This document shows positions 19,470 through 30,418 of a stretch of DNA of 64,000 nt, piece after piece; the stretch's first letter is position 1; each line of letters starts with the position of its first letter. A program made the translations under genes and the position numbers. The stretch is from Neisseriaceae bacterium JH1-16. GTDB lineage: Bacteria; Pseudomonadota; Gammaproteobacteria; Burkholderiales; Chromobacteriaceae. Location: the NCBI GenBank assembly GCA_025989215.1, contig JAPDNP010000008.1, positions 62,001 to 126,000 on the forward strand, in the 5' to 3' direction. Under the pieces are notes generated by a model. The model saw only the letters and a list, made by a program, of their open reading frames with translations. It made no database searches and was not told the origin of the DNA.

Positions 19470-19861
19470 TCAGTCGCGTACCGGCAGCCGCACCATCCAG
19501 CCGGCCAGCCCCAAGCCGAGCAGGACCAGCCCCCACGGCAACCAGGCATGCTCGCGCAAGGTCCAGATCGAAAAGCCGAAGCTCACCGCCATCGTCAGCC
19601 AGGCCAGCCGCCGGGCCCGGCGCGGAATCGCGCGATGCTGCTGCCAGTCGCGGATCACCGCGCCAAATAGGGGCTGGCGCAACAGCCAACGGTGAAAACG
19701 CGGCGAGGAGCGCGCATAGCAGGCGGCGGCGAGCAGCACGAAAGGCGTGGTCGGCAGGATGGGCAGGAAGCGCCGAGCACGCCGAGGCCGAGCGCCAGCG
19801 TACCCAGCGACCAGAACAGCGCGCGGCTCAGGCGTGAGCGAGGGAGGGAGGAGTGCATCAT
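19470..19861 (-). pseudogene. YbaN/DUF454 inner-membrane protein, frameshifted
   Basis: The N-terminal frame reads MMHSSLPRSRLSRALFW then LGTLALGLGVLGA. The C-terminal frame reads PILPTTPFVLLAAACYA through FHRWLLRQPLFGAVIRDW to the end. One missing base near 19769-19772 separates them; restoring it gives GAFLPILPTTPF, the DUF454 consensus. Two or three membrane segments are expected and the function is unknown. It may be a real pseudogene or a sequencing error. Confidence 0.8.
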
Positions 19862-19906
19862 CGGGCGATGGGAGCAGTGGCCGACGGTTGCAGACACCGG
19901 GCGCAG

Positions 19907-19930
19907 CAAAAACCCCGCCATCGGGCGGGG
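19907..19930 (-). terminator. Rho-independent terminator after lnt
   Basis: On the minus strand CCCCGCC-CGAT-GGCGGGG is followed by TTTTTG. It lies 17 bases past the lnt stop and closes the phoH-ybeY-corC-lnt run. Confidence 0.85.
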
Positions 19931-19946
19931 TCGTCTGGGGAATGAA

Positions 19947-21440
19947 TCAGCCGCGCCGCTGGCGCCACCAGCCGGCGAGCAGCGTCATCAGCATCAGCGC
20001 ACCGGACAGCAGCAGCGCCGGCAGGTCGCCGTAGCGCATATACGGGGTCAAACCGGTGCGCCCGGTGACGGTACCGACCAGCACCTGCTGGGTATCCGGC
20101 GCCGCCACCGCGCCGATCTCGCCGTTCGGACGCACGATCGCGGTCATGCCGGTATTGGTGGCGCGCACCATGTAGCGGCCCATCTCCAGCGCGCGCGCCT
20201 GCGACAGCTGCAGGTGCTGGCTCATCGCATTGCTCTGGCCGAACCAGGCCAGGTTGCTGACGTTGGCGAGCAAGGTGGCGCGCGCCGCCGGGCCGATCAG
20301 CTCGTCGCCGAAGCTGTCTTCATAGCAGACGTTGAACGCCACCTGCTGGCCCGCCAGGCTCAGCGGCGTCTGATCGATGCCACCACCGCTAAAGCCCGAC
20401 AGCGGCATATTCATGAACTGATAGATCCAGCCGGTCACCAGCGGCAGCGGCACGAATTCGCCGAACGGCACCAGGTGATCCTTGGCGTAATAGGGCTGGG
20501 CCGGATCGCTGAGCGCCACCACCGCGTTCAGGTAGCCGCGCCCGTCCGGCGTGCGGCGCGGAATACCGGTCGCCAGCGCCATATTCTTGCCTGCAGCCGC
20601 GCTATTGAGCATGGTCAGATAGCCCGACGGCAGATCGCCCAGGAACACCGGCAGCGCCGTCTCGGGCAGAATCATCAGATCGGCCTGGGTGGTCGCCACC
20701 ATCTGGTAGTAGCGCGCCAACGAACTCTCAAAGTTGGCCGGATCCCACTTCAGCGACTGCGGGATATTGCCCTGGGCCAGCGCCACCTTCAGCGGCTTGC
20801 CGACCGGCGTGGTCCACTCCTGCCCCTTCAGCCACAGCCCGCCGCTCCACATCGCCAAGCCCAGCAGCACGGCCAAGAGCTGGCCGCGCCACCGAGTGAG
20901 CAGCAGCAGCGCGAGCAGGCCGGCCGACAGCGCCACCGCATACGTCACCCCCAGGGTCCCCATCACCGGTGCGAAGCCCGCCAGCGGGCTCTCGGTGATC
21001 TGCGAGTAACCGACCGCTCCCCACGGGAAGCCGGTCAACACCCAGCTGCGCAGCCACTCGGTCACTGTCCACACCGCGGGGAAGGCCACCGCCCAGCGCA
21101 GCCACGGCCGCGCATCGACCCGCACCGCGAACCAGGTCGCCAGGCCCGGATACAGCGCAAGATACGCCGGCAGCAGCACCACCAACGGTGCGGCGATCCA
21201 CATCGGCAGGCCGGCGATGTCGTGCAGGCTGTTGTAGATCCAGTGGAAGTTGCTGGTATAGGCGGCCACGCCCCACAGGTAACCGAGCAGGAAGGCATGG
21301 CGCGGGGCGCGCTGCGCCAGCAGCGCCGGCACCGCCAACAGCAGCGGCATCAGCCAGAACAGCCGGAACGGCGCGAACGCGAACACCGTCAGCGCGCCGG
21401 CGATCAGGGTCAGCGCCAGATAGGAAAAGGTACGCAGCAT
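19947..21440 (-). CDS. lnt: Apolipoprotein N-acyltransferase
   Basis: Inner-membrane enzyme that adds the third acyl chain to lipoproteins. It has 497 residues: about six to seven membrane helices in the first 200, then a periplasmic nitrilase domain with the catalytic triad Glu260 (ILPETALPV), Lys320 (AKDHLVPFGE) and Cys372 (NVCYEDSFGD), and a final C-terminal helix. It starts 3 bases after corC, the usual order. Confidence 0.95.
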   Translation of the reverse strand: MLRTFSYLALTLIAGALTVFAFAPFRLFWLMPLLLAVPALLAQRAPRHAFLLGYLWGVAAYTSNFHWIYNSLHDIAGLPMWIAAPLVVLLPAYLALYPGLATWFAVRVDARPWLRWAVAFPAVWTVTEWLRSWVLTGFPWGAVGYSQITESPLAGFAPVMGTLGVTYAVALSAGLLALLLLTRWRGQLLAVLLGLAMWSGGLWLKGQEWTTPVGKPLKVALAQGNIPQSLKWDPANFESSLARYYQMVATTQADLMILPETALPVFLGDLPSGYLTMLNSAAAGKNMALATGIPRRTPDGRGYLNAVVALSDPAQPYYAKDHLVPFGEFVPLPLVTGWIYQFMNMPLSGFSGGGIDQTPLSLAGQQVAFNVCYEDSFGDELIGPAARATLLANVSNLAWFGQSNAMSQHLQLSQARALEMGRYMVRATNTGMTAIVRPNGEIGAVAAPDTQQVLVGTVTGRTGLTPYMRYGDLPALLLSGALMLMTLLAGWWRQRRG

Positions 21441-21443
21441 GCG

Positions 21444-22289
21444 CTAGTCCGTGGTTTCCGATTCGCGGCGTGGTTCGACCACCAGCGTGTGCAGCCGGCG
21501 ACTGTCGGCGCGCAGCACGGTGAAGGTGAAGGGACCGATGTCGACCTTCTCGCCGCGCTTGGGCATCAGCCCGAAGGCGCCGATCACCAGGCCGCCGACG
21601 GTGTCGACCTCGTCGTCGGAGAAGTCGGTATCGAAGAACTCGTTGAAGTCGGCGATCTCGGTGAGCGCCTTCACCCGGTAGCGACGGTTGCGCATCGCCA
21701 CGATATTGTCCTCGCCGTCGTCGAAGTCGTACTCGTCCTCGATGTCGCCGACGATCTGCTCGATCACGTCCTCAATCGTCACCAGGCCGCACACACCACC
21801 GTACTCGTCGACCACTATCGCCATGTGATTGCGCGCCGCGCGAAAGTCCTTCAACAGGGTATTGAGCGGCTTGGACTCGGGGATGAACACCGGCTTGCGC
21901 AGGCTGGCGCGCAGGTCGAAGGTGTCCGGGCTGGTGAAATAGCGCAGCAGGTCCTTGGCCAGCAGCACGCCGAGCACGTCGTCCTTGTCGTGGCCGATCA
22001 CCGGGAAGCGCGAGTGCGCCATTTCCACCACGAAGGGCAGAAAGCGCTCGATCGGGTCTTCGACCCGCAGTACGTCCATCTGGCTGCGCGGCACCATTAC
22101 GTCGCGCACCGTCATCTCGCTGAAATTGAGCACCCCCTCGATCATCGCCAGTGCATCGGCGTCCATCAGGTTGCGTTCGAAGGCGGAGCGCAGCTGGGCG
22201 ACCAGGTCTTCTCGGTCTTCCGGCTCGTGGGACAGGCGGTTGAGCAGGCGCTCGAACCAGTTCAATCGTGGCTTACTGGGGTCGTCCAT
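21444..22289 (-). CDS. corC: CorC/HlyC-family CBS-domain protein
   Basis: Cytosolic 281-residue protein with two CBS domains (about residues 60-190: VMVPRSQMDV, VVDEYGGVCGLVTIEDV) and a C-terminal transporter-associated domain. There is no membrane domain, so it is the short CorC (YbeX) form linked to Mg/Co efflux and to ribosome biogenesis via the ybeY neighbourhood. The ATG at 22289 (MDDPSKPRLNW) follows the ybeY stop by 7 bases; an upstream in-frame start overlaps ybeY. Confidence 0.9.
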   Translation of the reverse strand: MDDPSKPRLNWFERLLNRLSHEPEDREDLVAQLRSAFERNLMDADALAMIEGVLNFSEMTVRDVMVPRSQMDVLRVEDPIERFLPFVVEMAHSRFPVIGHDKDDVLGVLLAKDLLRYFTSPDTFDLRASLRKPVFIPESKPLNTLLKDFRAARNHMAIVVDEYGGVCGLVTIEDVIEQIVGDIEDEYDFDDGEDNIVAMRNRRYRVKALTEIADFNEFFDTDFSDDEVDTVGGLVIGAFGLMPKRGEKVDIGPFTFTVLRADSRRLHTLVVEPRRESETTD

Positions 22290-22296
22290 GGTGGAA

Positions 22297-22803
22297 TTAC
22301 GGGTTTGCCTCAAGATAGGGGTCGGGATAGCCCAGGCCGGCGAGGATGCGCGTTTCCAGCGCCTCCATCACCTCGGCCTCGGTGTCGTCTTCGTGATCGA
22401 AGCCTTGCAGGTGCAGCATGCCGTGCACGGTCAGGTGCGCGTAGTGGGCGGCGAGCGGTTTGCCCTGCTCCGCCGCCTCGCGCTCCACCACCGGCGCGCA
22501 CAGCACTAGGTCGCCGAACAAGGGCATGCCGGGCACCGGCTCGCCTTCGTTCAGCGCAAAACTCAACACATTGGTCGCGTAGTCCTTGCCGCGATAGTCG
22601 CGGTTGAGCGTCTGGCCTTCGTCGGCATCGACGATCAACAGCGAAATCTCCGCCTGACGCACGTCGGCCTGCAGCGCGGCGCGTGCCCAGCGGTTCAGCT
22701 CGGCGGCACTGGGCAGCTCGCCGGCGGCGCTGCGGATATCGAGCACCAGGTTGAGCCGTTCGGCCAACCTGCGGCGCAGCGGATTACGCTTGGCGATTTT
22801 CAT
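22297..22803 (-). CDS. ybeY: Endoribonuclease YbeY, rRNA maturation
   Basis: 168 residues. The Zn motif is [11 protein letters not shown] (His127, His131, His137), and the conserved region [16 protein letters not shown] is intact. Acts in 16S rRNA 3'-end processing and 70S quality control. The ATG at 22803 lies inside the end of phoH (20-base overlap). AGGTTGGCCGAA is embedded near its N-terminus (22759). Confidence 0.93.
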   Translation of the reverse strand: MKIAKRNPLRRRLAERLNLVLDIRSAAGELPSAAELNRWARAALQADVRQAEISLLIVDADEGQTLNRDYRGKDYATNVLSFALNEGEPVPGMPLFGDLVLCAPVVEREAAEQGKPLAAHYAHLTVHGMLHLQGFDHEDDTEAEVMEALETRILAGLGYPDPYLEANP

Positions 22804-23761
22804 CGGTATTGCCTTGGTAAGTATCGTAGGCGTCGACGATCTTCTGCACCAGCGGATGGCGCACCACGTCGTCGCTCTGGAATCGGTGGAAATGGATGCC
22901 GCGCACATGGCCCAGGATGCGCTCGACCTCGGCCAGGCCGCTCTTCTGGTGACGCGCCAGGTCGACCTGGCTCTGATCGCCGGTAATCACCGCCTTGGAG
23001 CCGAAGCCGATCCGGGTCAAAAACATCTTCATCTGCTCGGGCGTGGTGTTCTGCGCCTCGTCGAGGATGATGAAGGCGCTGTTCAGCGTGCGCCCGCGCA
23101 TATAGGCGAGCGGTGCGATCTCGATCAGATTCTTCTCGAAATAGCGCGTCACCTTGTCGAAGCCGAGCAGGTCGTACAGCGCGTCGTACAGCGGACGCAG
23201 ATAAGGGTCGACCTTCTGCGCCAGGTCGCCGGGCAGGAAGCCAAGCTTCTCGCCCGCTTCCACCGCCGGGCGCACCAGCACGATGCGCTTGACCGCGTCG
23301 CGCTCGATCGCGTCGACCGCGCAGGCCACCGCGAGGTAGGTCTTGCCGGTACCGGCCGGCCCCAGGCCAAAGGTCACGTCGTGCTCGAGGATCGCCTTGA
23401 TATAACTCGACTGGCGCGGGGTGCGGCCGCGCAGCTCGCCGCGCCGGGTCTGCAACACCGGCATATTGGCCGCATCGGCTTCGCTCAGCGCGCGATGGCG
23501 GCGCACTTCGACCAGGCCAAGCTGGATATCGTCGAGCTCCAGATCCTGCTTTTCGGCCAACAGATAGAAACGAGTCAATGCCTCGACCGCCTCGCGGGCC
23601 TGCTCGCCCTTGATGCGAAAGTCCTCGCCGCGGCGGTGGATCACCACGTCGAGCGCGGTCTCCACCTGGCGCAGGTTCTCGTCGAGCGGGCCGCACAAGC
23701 GGGCCAGCCGCTCGTTATCGATCGGATTGAAACTGAGATGTTCGTTGTGCAAGTAAGGCAA
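22784..23761 (-). CDS. ybeZ: PhoH-like ATPase (YbeZ)
   Basis: 325 residues, P-loop ATPase with Walker A GPAGTGKT (134-141) and Walker [10 protein letters not shown]. The N-terminal part precedes a PhoH domain typical of YbeZ. It is paired with ybeY in most proteobacteria and thought to help RNA or ribosome processing. Overlap with ybeY suggests coupled translation. Confidence 0.92.
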   Translation of the reverse strand: MPYLHNEHLSFNPIDNERLARLCGPLDENLRQVETALDVVIHRRGEDFRIKGEQAREAVEALTRFYLLAEKQDLELDDIQLGLVEVRRHRALSEADAANMPVLQTRRGELRGRTPRQSSYIKAILEHDVTFGLGPAGTGKTYLAVACAVDAIERDAVKRIVLVRPAVEAGEKLGFLPGDLAQKVDPYLRPLYDALYDLLGFDKVTRYFEKNLIEIAPLAYMRGRTLNSAFIILDEAQNTTPEQMKMFLTRIGFGSKAVITGDQSQVDLARHQKSGLAEVERILGHVRGIHFHRFQSDDVVRHPLVQKIVDAYDTYQGNTDENRQA

Positions 23762-23770
23762 CTCCGCGGG

Positions 23771-24067
23771 TCAGGCCGGCAGGCTCTCGCGCACGACGGC
23801 AAGGTCGTCAGCGGTCATGGTGGGAATGAATTCGGTAATCTCGTAGCGGGCCAGGCCCGCGATGGCAAACGGATCGGCCGCCAGCCGTGCTTCCAGTGCG
23901 GCGCGATCGCCACGCGCCAGGATCACCCCGCCATCGCGCGGTACCTTGCGCCCCGAGGCGAGGAACACGCCGGCCGCGTAGCCGGCCTTCAGCCACTCGG
24001 CATGTTCGGCCAACCTAGCGTCGATCGCTTCGAGCGGCGCGGTATAGCTCAGCGAAACAATGAACAT
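23771..24067 (-). CDS. YciI-family protein
   Basis: 98-residue dimeric ferredoxin-like-fold protein (MFIVSLSYTAPLEAIDARL, then HAEWLKAGYAAGVFLASG). The conserved His near residue 22 is present. The family is loosely linked to small hydrolase or lyase chemistry and this member has no known substrate. It sits between miaB and ybeZ, 9 bases before the latter. It contains AGGTTGGCCGAA at 24005. Confidence 0.85.
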   Translation of the reverse strand: MFIVSLSYTAPLEAIDARLAEHAEWLKAGYAAGVFLASGRKVPRDGGVILARGDRAALEARLAADPFAIAGLARYEITEFIPTMTADDLAVVRESLPA

Positions 24068-24131
24068 GACATGATGCCCGTAACGATGGCGGAACGACTA
24101 GGATACCGTCGCCGCCGCCTCGGCGAAACCC

Positions 24132-25466
24132 TTACACCGTTACAGCAGTCACCGCCTCGCCGCCGAGCGAATGCGGATTGGCCTCGGTGATCACCACATC
24201 GACCAGCTGATTGATCAGGCGCGGGTGGCCGACAAAGTTCACCACCCGGTTGTTTATCGTGCGCGCCGCCAGCATCGCCGGGTCTTTCTTCGAGATACCT
24301 TCCACCAGCACCTGCTGCAAGGTACCGATCATGCCCTGATTGATCGCATAGCCCCGCGCCTCGATCACCTCGTTCAGCGCCGTCAACCGTCGCACCTTCT
24401 CGCTGTGCGGAGTATCGTCCGGCAAATTCGACGCCGGCGTACCCGGGCGCGGGCTGTAGATGTACACGAAGCTGAAGTCGAACTCCAGGTCCTTCACCAG
24501 CTTCAGCGTTGCCGCAAAATCCGCCTCGGTCTCACCCGGGAAGCCGACGATGAAATCGCTCGACAGGCACAGCTCCGGGCGAATCGCCCGCAGTTTCCGG
24601 ATGATCGACTTGTACTCCAGGCCGGTGTAACCGCGCTTCATCGCCATCAGCACCCGGTCCGAACCGGACTGCACCGGCAGATGCAGGTGCGAGACCAGTT
24701 TCGGCAACTTGGCGTAGCAATCGATGATCCGCTGCGAAAACTCGCGGGGGTGACTGGTCGTAAAGCGGATCCGCTCGATGCCCGGCACCTCGTGCACGTA
24801 CTCCAGCAGCAGCGCGAAATCGGCAATCTCGCCATCGGCCGTCAGGCCGCGATAGGCATTGACGTTCTGCCCGAGCAGCGTCAACTCCTTCACCCCCTGC
24901 GCGGCCAGCCCGGCAATCTCGGTCAGCACATCGTCAAACGGCCGCGACACCTCTTCGCCCCGGGTATAGGGAACCACACAGAACGAGCAGTACTTCGAAC
25001 AGCCTTCCATGATCGACACCGACGCGGCGCAGCCTTCGATCTTGGCCGGTGGAATATGGTCGAACTTTTCGATTTCCGGGAAGGAAATGTCGACCTGCGA
25101 CACGCCGCTCGCCTGCTTCGCCGAGATCAGCTCGGGCAGGCGGTGCAACGTCTGCGGCCCAAACACCACATCGACATAGGGCGCCCGCTTGATGATCGTC
25201 TCGCCTTCCTGCGATGCGACACAGCCCCCCACTCCGATCACCAGGTTAGGATTCTGCTCCTTCAGATGCCGAATCCGTCCCAAGTCCGAGAACACCTTCT
25301 CCTGTGCCTTCTCGCGCACGCTACAGGTATTGAACAGGATAACGTCGGCATCCTCCGGGCTGTCGGTCTTCACCAACGGCTCGCTATTGCCCAGCACATC
25401 GACCATCTTGTCCGAGTCATACTCGTTCATCTGACAGCCGAAGGTCTTGATGTACACCTTCTTCAT
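24132..25466 (-). CDS. miaB: tRNA-2-methylthio-N6-isopentenyladenosine synthase
   Basis: Radical-SAM methylthiotransferase that modifies A37 of tRNAs reading UNN codons. It has 444 residues. The auxiliary cluster Cys are Cys11, Cys48 and Cys82, and the radical-SAM motif [10 protein letters not shown] uses Cys156, Cys160 and Cys163. A C-terminal TRAM domain covers about 375-440. Start [18 protein letters not shown] is typical. It stands at the head of the ybeZ-ybeY-corC-lnt neighbourhood. Confidence 0.95.
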   Translation of the reverse strand: MKKVYIKTFGCQMNEYDSDKMVDVLGNSEPLVKTDSPEDADVILFNTCSVREKAQEKVFSDLGRIRHLKEQNPNLVIGVGGCVASQEGETIIKRAPYVDVVFGPQTLHRLPELISAKQASGVSQVDISFPEIEKFDHIPPAKIEGCAASVSIMEGCSKYCSFCVVPYTRGEEVSRPFDDVLTEIAGLAAQGVKELTLLGQNVNAYRGLTADGEIADFALLLEYVHEVPGIERIRFTTSHPREFSQRIIDCYAKLPKLVSHLHLPVQSGSDRVLMAMKRGYTGLEYKSIIRKLRAIRPELCLSSDFIVGFPGETEADFAATLKLVKDLEFDFSFVYIYSPRPGTPASNLPDDTPHSEKVRRLTALNEVIEARGYAINQGMIGTLQQVLVEGISKKDPAMLAARTINNRVVNFVGHPRLINQLVDVVITEANPHSLGGEAVTAVTV

Positions 25467-25794
25467 TCTCGCTGCATTTCCCGTTGGCTTCGGCTACCGC
25501 CTGCCCGCCCGATCGACAGCAGCCCGTGGATTCCACCTGAGGCCTCCCATGCACGGGCAACATCGCGTCGAGCAGCGGGATGGCGTTCTCCAGGCAAATG
25601 AATATGTTGGGCGAGTTTAGCACGGCGCCAGCAGCAACCTGGCTGCGGGCACCAGCGCAAGGCTGGCAAAACCGGTAAACGACCAGGTGGACGGTGCTCG
25701 CTTACTGCGACACTACGGCTACCCGCACCACCGCAAAAAGCCAGACGCAAAAAAGCCAGCCCGAGGGCTGGCTTTTCCAGAAGAGACGCTGGGA
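25467..25794. other. Spacer between rplQ and miaB
   Basis: 328 bases without a conserved frame. The rplQ-proximal end holds the alpha-operon terminator. The miaB-proximal end should hold the miaB promoter; an extended -10-like TGCTAAACT on the minus strand near 25613-25621 is a weak candidate. Confidence 0.4.
25748..25777 (-). terminator. Terminator of the alpha ribosomal operon
   Basis: Minus strand: AAGCCAGCCC-TCG-GGGCTGGCTT continuing TTTTGCG. A 10-bp stem with T-run, 18 bases after the rplQ stop. Confidence 0.9.
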
Positions 25795-26193
25795 TTAAGC
25801 AGCGGCTTCTTCGTCTACTACGGCCTGTGCATCTTCAGCACGGTCAACCAGCTCAACCAGAGCCAGCGGGGCGTTGTCGCCCTTGCGGAAACCGTACTTC
25901 AGGATACGCACGTAACCGCCGTTGCGGGCTGCGAAACGCGGGCCCAGCTCGTCGAACAGCTTAACGACGATGTCGCGGTCACGGGTGCGGTCAAACGCCA
26001 GACGGCGGTTGGCCAGCGACGGCTTTTTACCGAGCGTGATCAGCGGCTCGGCCACACGACGCAGTTCCTTGGCTTTCGGCAGCGTGGTCACGATCACTTC
26101 GTGACGCAGCAGCGAGTTAGCCATGTTGCGCAGCATCGCCAGGCGGTGGCTGGTCGTGCGGTTCAGTTTACGATTACTGTAACGATGACGCAT
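25795..26193 (-). CDS. rplQ: 50S ribosomal protein L17
   Basis: 132 residues, [17 protein letters not shown] start, with the [18 protein letters not shown] core of L17. It binds near the peptide exit tunnel. Last gene of the alpha operon, 25 bases after rpoA, followed by a strong terminator. A short acidic tail ends AVVDEEAAA. Confidence 0.96.
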   Translation of the reverse strand: MRHRYSNRKLNRTTSHRLAMLRNMANSLLRHEVIVTTLPKAKELRRVAEPLITLGKKPSLANRRLAFDRTRDRDIVVKLFDELGPRFAARNGGYVRILKYGFRKGDNAPLALVELVDRAEDAQAVVDEEAAA

Positions 26194-26218
26194 TCTTAAT
26201 GTCCTTTAGTCTCAAACC

Positions 26219-27202
26219 TTACGGCTTTTCCAGCCCTGCCGGCGGCCAGTTCTCCAGCTTCATGCCGAGAGTCAGACCTTTGGAGGCGAGAACTTCTTTA
26301 ATCTCATTGAGCGACTTGCGACCCAGATTCGGGGTCTTCAAGAGCTCAGTCTCGGTGCGCTGAATCAGATCACCGATGTAATAGATGTTCTCTGCCTTCA
26401 GGCAGTTGGCCGAACGAACCGTCAGTTCGAGATCGTCGACCGGGCGCAGCAGGATCGGATCGATAGGCGGAGCCTTCTCGACCACTTCCTCTACCGTCGT
26501 GCCTTGCAGATCGGCGAAGATCGACAGCTGGTCGACCAGAATGCGTGCCGCAGAGCGGACCGCTTCTTCCGGTTCGATAACGCCGTTGGTCTCGATGTCG
26601 AGCACCAGACGGTCGAGGTCGGTACGCTGTTCAACGCGTGCCGACTCCACAGCGAAGCTCACGCGACGCACCGGCGAGAACGACGCATCCATCTGGATGG
26701 TACCAATGGTACGGTTCTCGTCGTGGTTTACACGGCTTGCCACCGGCTGGTAGCCACGGCCCTTCTCGACCTTGACTTCCATCTCGATCTTGCCGCCAGC
26801 GGCCAAGTGACCAATCACATGATCCGGATTGATTACTTCGACGTCGTGCGGCAACTCGATATCGCCAGCCAAGACAGCGCCCTCGCCCTCTTTCTTGAGG
26901 GAGAGCACCACGCTGTCACGACCATGCAGCTTAAGCACCACGCCTTTCAGGTTCAGGAGGATGTCTACGACATCTTCCTGAACACCGTCCAGAGCGGAAT
27001 ACTCATGCAAAACGCCAGCGATAGTCACTTCGGTCGGAGCAAAGCCGGGCATCGACGACAGCAGGATGCGACGAAGCGCATTGCCCAACGTGTGGGCGTA
27101 GCCGCGTTCGAACGGCTCCATCGACACGCGTGCATGCGTGGCCGAAATCGGCTGAACATCGATGAGGCGCGGTTTCAGAAATTCCGAAGCGCTGTTTTGC
27201 AT
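26219..27202 (-). CDS. rpoA: RNA polymerase subunit alpha
   Basis: 327 residues: N-terminal dimerisation domain ([18 protein letters not shown]) and C-terminal domain that contacts UP elements and activators ([20 protein letters not shown]). The start [11 protein letters not shown] is chosen over an ATG two codons upstream because neisserial RpoA begins MQNS. The C-terminus WPPAGLEKP also resembles Neisseriales. GTTGGCCGAA is present in the CTD region (26405). Confidence 0.96.
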   Translation of the reverse strand: MQNSASEFLKPRLIDVQPISATHARVSMEPFERGYAHTLGNALRRILLSSMPGFAPTEVTIAGVLHEYSALDGVQEDVVDILLNLKGVVLKLHGRDSVVLSLKKEGEGAVLAGDIELPHDVEVINPDHVIGHLAAGGKIEMEVKVEKGRGYQPVASRVNHDENRTIGTIQMDASFSPVRRVSFAVESARVEQRTDLDRLVLDIETNGVIEPEEAVRSAARILVDQLSIFADLQGTTVEEVVEKAPPIDPILLRPVDDLELTVRSANCLKAENIYYIGDLIQRTETELLKTPNLGRKSLNEIKEVLASKGLTLGMKLENWPPAGLEKP

Positions 27203-27225
27203 TGTCATTCCTTATGGGCTAGCGA

Positions 27226-27846
27226 TTACTTGGAGTAGAATTCCACAACAAGCTGTTCGTTGATATCGCTAGACAGTTCGGAACGCTCCGGCATGTTTTT
27301 GAACACGCCTTCCATTTTCTTGGCATCCACCGAAACCCAAGCCGGGAAACCACCTTGGCCAGCCAGCGCCAAAGCTTCCTGGATACGAACCTGCTTCTGG
27401 GACTTCTCGCGAACCACCACCGCGTCGCCGGCTTTCACCTGGTACGACGGGATGTTGACTACGATGCCGTTTACCGTGATGGCCTTGTGGCTCACCAGCT
27501 GACGTGCTTCAGCGCGGGTCGAACCGAAACCCATGCGGTAAACCACGTTGTCCAGACGGGACTCCAGGATTTGCAGCAGGTTTTCACCAGTCGAACCCTT
27601 GCGGCGGGCGGCTTCAGCGAAATACTTACGGAACTGACGTTCCAGAACGCCGTAGATACGACGGATCTTTTGCTTCTCGCGCAGTTGAACACCGTAGTCC
27701 GACAGACGGGTGTTCTTGGCACCGTGCTGACCTGGAGCCTTGTCCAGTTTGCACTTGGAGTCCAGCGAGCGACGGGCGCTCTTCAGGAACAGGTCGGTAC
27801 CTTCGCGACGCGCGAGTTTACATTTTGGGCCGATGTAACGTGCCAT
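27226..27846 (-). CDS. rpsD: 30S ribosomal protein S4
   Basis: 206 residues, [16 protein letters not shown] start and S4 RNA-binding fold [20 protein letters not shown]. Primary 16S assembly protein and, in many bacteria, the alpha-operon translational repressor. It lies 18 bases after rpsK. Confidence 0.97.
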   Translation of the reverse strand: MARYIGPKCKLARREGTDLFLKSARRSLDSKCKLDKAPGQHGAKNTRLSDYGVQLREKQKIRRIYGVLERQFRKYFAEAARRKGSTGENLLQILESRLDNVVYRMGFGSTRAEARQLVSHKAITVNGIVVNIPSYQVKAGDAVVVREKSQKQVRIQEALALAGQGGFPAWVSVDAKKMEGVFKNMPERSELSSDINEQLVVEFYSK

Positions 27847-27864
27847 GTTCTCACACTCTCCGAA

Positions 27865-28260
<396 letters not shown>

Positions 28261-28277
28261 TCTCTGTGTTCCTTAAA

Positions 28278-28640
28278 TTACTTCTTGCCGGCGATAGCCT
28301 TGCGCGGACCCTTGCGTGTACGAGCGTTCGTACGGGTACGCTGGCCGCGGCACGGCAGGCCACGACGGTGGCGCATGCCACGGTAGCTGCCCATGTCCAT
28401 CAGACGCTTGATGCTCATGGTGATTTCGCGACGCAGGTCACCTTCTACGGTGAACTTAGCCACTTCTTCACGCAGCGTCTCCATCTCGGCTTCGGTCAGA
28501 TCTTTCACCTTCGAAGAGGTGTTGACCCCGGCGGCGGCGCAGATGGCCTTCGCACGGGTAGAACCGATACCATAGATGGCCTGCAGGCCGATTACGGCGT
28601 GCGCATGATTGGGGATGTTTACCCCTGCAATACGGGCCAT
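28278..28640 (-). CDS. rpsM: 30S ribosomal protein S13
   Basis: 120 residues, [20 protein letters not shown] start and the basic tail [14 protein letters not shown] that reaches the P-site tRNA. First gene of the alpha operon; a candidate promoter lies 32 bases upstream. Confidence 0.97.
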   Translation of the reverse strand: MARIAGVNIPNHAHAVIGLQAIYGIGSTRAKAICAAAGVNTSSKVKDLTEAEMETLREEVAKFTVEGDLRREITMSIKRLMDMGSYRGMRHRRGLPCRGQRTRTNARTRKGPRKAIAGKK

Positions 28641-28671
28641 ACTCTTTCCTTAAGACCTTGAAAAGTTTGCG

Positions 28672-28700
28672 ATTGTAACACGCAAAGTCAGGTCTAACAA
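28672..28700 (-). promoter_or_regulatory. Candidate alpha-operon promoter
   Basis: On the minus strand TTGTTA and TACAAT are 17 bases apart, in the rpmJ-rpsM gap where the alpha operon begins in E. coli. Confidence 0.6.
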
Positions 28701-28703
28701 ATG

Positions 28704-28817
28704 TTAGCCTTGCTTTTGCTTGTGACGCGGATCCGTGCAGATCACGCGAACTACGCGATTGCGACGAATAATTTTGCAGTTACGGCAAATTTTCTTTACC
28801 GAAGGCTGTACTCGCAT
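28704..28817 (-). CDS. rpmJ: 50S ribosomal protein L36
   Basis: 37 residues, [19 protein letters not shown] through [13 protein letters not shown]. Cys11, Cys14, Cys27 and His32 make it the zinc-binding form. It starts 30 bases after infA and ends the spc operon. Confidence 0.95.
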   Translation of the reverse strand: MRVQPSVKKICRNCKIIRRNRVVRVICTDPRHKQKQG

Positions 28818-28847
28818 GTCAGTTCCTTATCTAAACACGTGCGGTTT

Positions 28848-29066
28848 TTACTTCGCACGGAACACGATTCGGGCACGCGACAGGTCGTACGGCGTCATTT
28901 CCACCGTAACCTTGTCTCCCGGGAGGATGCGGATGTAGTGCATCCGCATCTTTCCGGAAATATGCCCGAGAACAACGTGCCCATTTTCCAGCTTGACCCT
29001 GAAGGTTGCGTTCGGCAACGTCTCCAGGACCTCGCCTTGCATCTGGATCGTATCTTCCTTAGCCAT
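28848..29066 (-). CDS. infA: Translation initiation factor IF-1
   Basis: 72-residue OB-fold protein, [20 protein letters not shown], that occupies the A site during initiation. The ATG at 29066 gives the exact family length; the 7-codon extension upstream overlaps the end of secY. Placed between secY and rpmJ, as in many betaproteobacteria. Confidence 0.96.
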   Translation of the reverse strand: MAKEDTIQMQGEVLETLPNATFRVKLENGHVVLGHISGKMRMHYIRILPGDKVTVEMTPYDLSRARIVFRAK

Positions 29067-29087
29067 AAACCCAGTGAACTCGGTCAA

Positions 29088-30407
29088 TCAGCGGGTGAGC
29101 GCATTGCCTTTGAAGTTAGCCTTCTTCAGCAAGCTCTCGTACTGGTGTGACAGCACGTAGGACTGGACCTGCGCCATGAAGTCCATGGTCACCACTACCA
29201 TAATCAGTAGCGAGGTACCCCCGAAATAGAACGGCACGTTCCACTTCAGGATCAGGAACTCTGGCAACAAGCAGACCAGCGTGATGTAAATCGCTCCAAT
29301 CAGCGTCAGCCGCAGGATGATCTTCTCGATGTACCGAGAAGTCTGTTCACCCGGACGGATGCCCGGAACGAACGCCCCACTCTTCTTCAGGTTATCCGCC
29401 GTTTCCTTCGGGTTGAAGACCAACGCCGTGTAGAAGTAGCAGAAGAAGATGATGGCTGCCGCGTAAAGCAGCACGTATATCGGCTGGCCCGGGTGCAGTT
29501 TGTCTGCCACCGACTTCAACCAACCAAACCCTTGCGTATTGCCAAACCAGCCCAGCGCAGTAGCCGGGAACAGGATAATGCTCGAAGCAAAGATAGGCGG
29601 AATAACGCCGGCCATGTTGAGCTTGAGCGGCAAATGCGTGCTCTGGCCCTGCATGACACGGTTACCCACCTGACGCTTGGCGTAGTTGACCAGCACCTTG
29701 CGCTGACCGCGTTCGACGAACACGACCAGGTAGGTGACGGCAATCACGCCGATGAACAGGACCACCGCAAACAGAATCGGCAGCGAGCCCTGACTCGTCA
29801 GAGTCAGCGTCTTGCCAAGAGCTGCTGGCACACCGGCCGCGATACCCGAACAAATGATCAGGGAGATACCGTTACCGATGCCGCGTTCGGTGATCTGTTC
29901 ACCCAGCCACATCAAGAACATCGTACCCGTTACCAGGGTAACAACCGTCGTGAGATAGAACTCCCACTGCGCCGTCACCACCAGATTCGGCTGTTTAAAC
30001 AGCATCACAGCGATACCGAAACTTTGGAAAGTCGCGAGTAGCACTGTGGCGTAGCGAGTGTACTGAGTGATCTTGCGCCGCCCCGCGTCGCCCTCCTTCT
30101 TCAGCTGCTTGAGGCTAGGTATTACCTCGGCCGCAAGCTGCAGAATGATGGAGGCCGAGATGTACGGCATGATGCCGATGGCAAATACCGTAAATCTCGA
30201 CAGGGCGCCCCCGGAGAACATGTTGAACATGTCCAGGAGGCCCGTTTGCGACGAGTGGAACAACTTCGCTAGTTCGGCAGGATTGATGCCCGGAACCGGG
30301 ATATGAGCCCCGATCCGGTAAACGATCAACGCACCGATCAAGAACCAAATGCGCTTTTTCAGATCGCCAAATTTATTGGCGCTTGCCACTAGAGAAGTAT
30401 TCGCCAC
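29088..30407 (-). CDS. secY: Preprotein translocase subunit SecY
   Basis: 439 residues with ten membrane helices, forming the protein-conducting channel with SecE (encoded at 55842-56195). Landmarks are [11 protein letters not shown], the plug region near [16 protein letters not shown] and [20 protein letters not shown]. It lies 11 bases after rplO. Confidence 0.97.
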   Translation of the reverse strand: MANTSLVASANKFGDLKKRIWFLIGALIVYRIGAHIPVPGINPAELAKLFHSSQTGLLDMFNMFSGGALSRFTVFAIGIMPYISASIILQLAAEVIPSLKQLKKEGDAGRRKITQYTRYATVLLATFQSFGIAVMLFKQPNLVVTAQWEFYLTTVVTLVTGTMFLMWLGEQITERGIGNGISLIICSGIAAGVPAALGKTLTLTSQGSLPILFAVVLFIGVIAVTYLVVFVERGQRKVLVNYAKRQVGNRVMQGQSTHLPLKLNMAGVIPPIFASSIILFPATALGWFGNTQGFGWLKSVADKLHPGQPIYVLLYAAAIIFFCYFYTALVFNPKETADNLKKSGAFVPGIRPGEQTSRYIEKIILRLTLIGAIYITLVCLLPEFLILKWNVPFYFGGTSLLIMVVVTMDFMAQVQSYVLSHQYESLLKKANFKGNALTR

Positions 30408-30418
30408 TGACGTGCGCC

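Noticed and set aside
19692-22607. 971-codon plus-strand frame over lnt, corC and ybeY
   Set aside because: Gln/His/Arg-rich shadow of three well-supported minus-strand genes.
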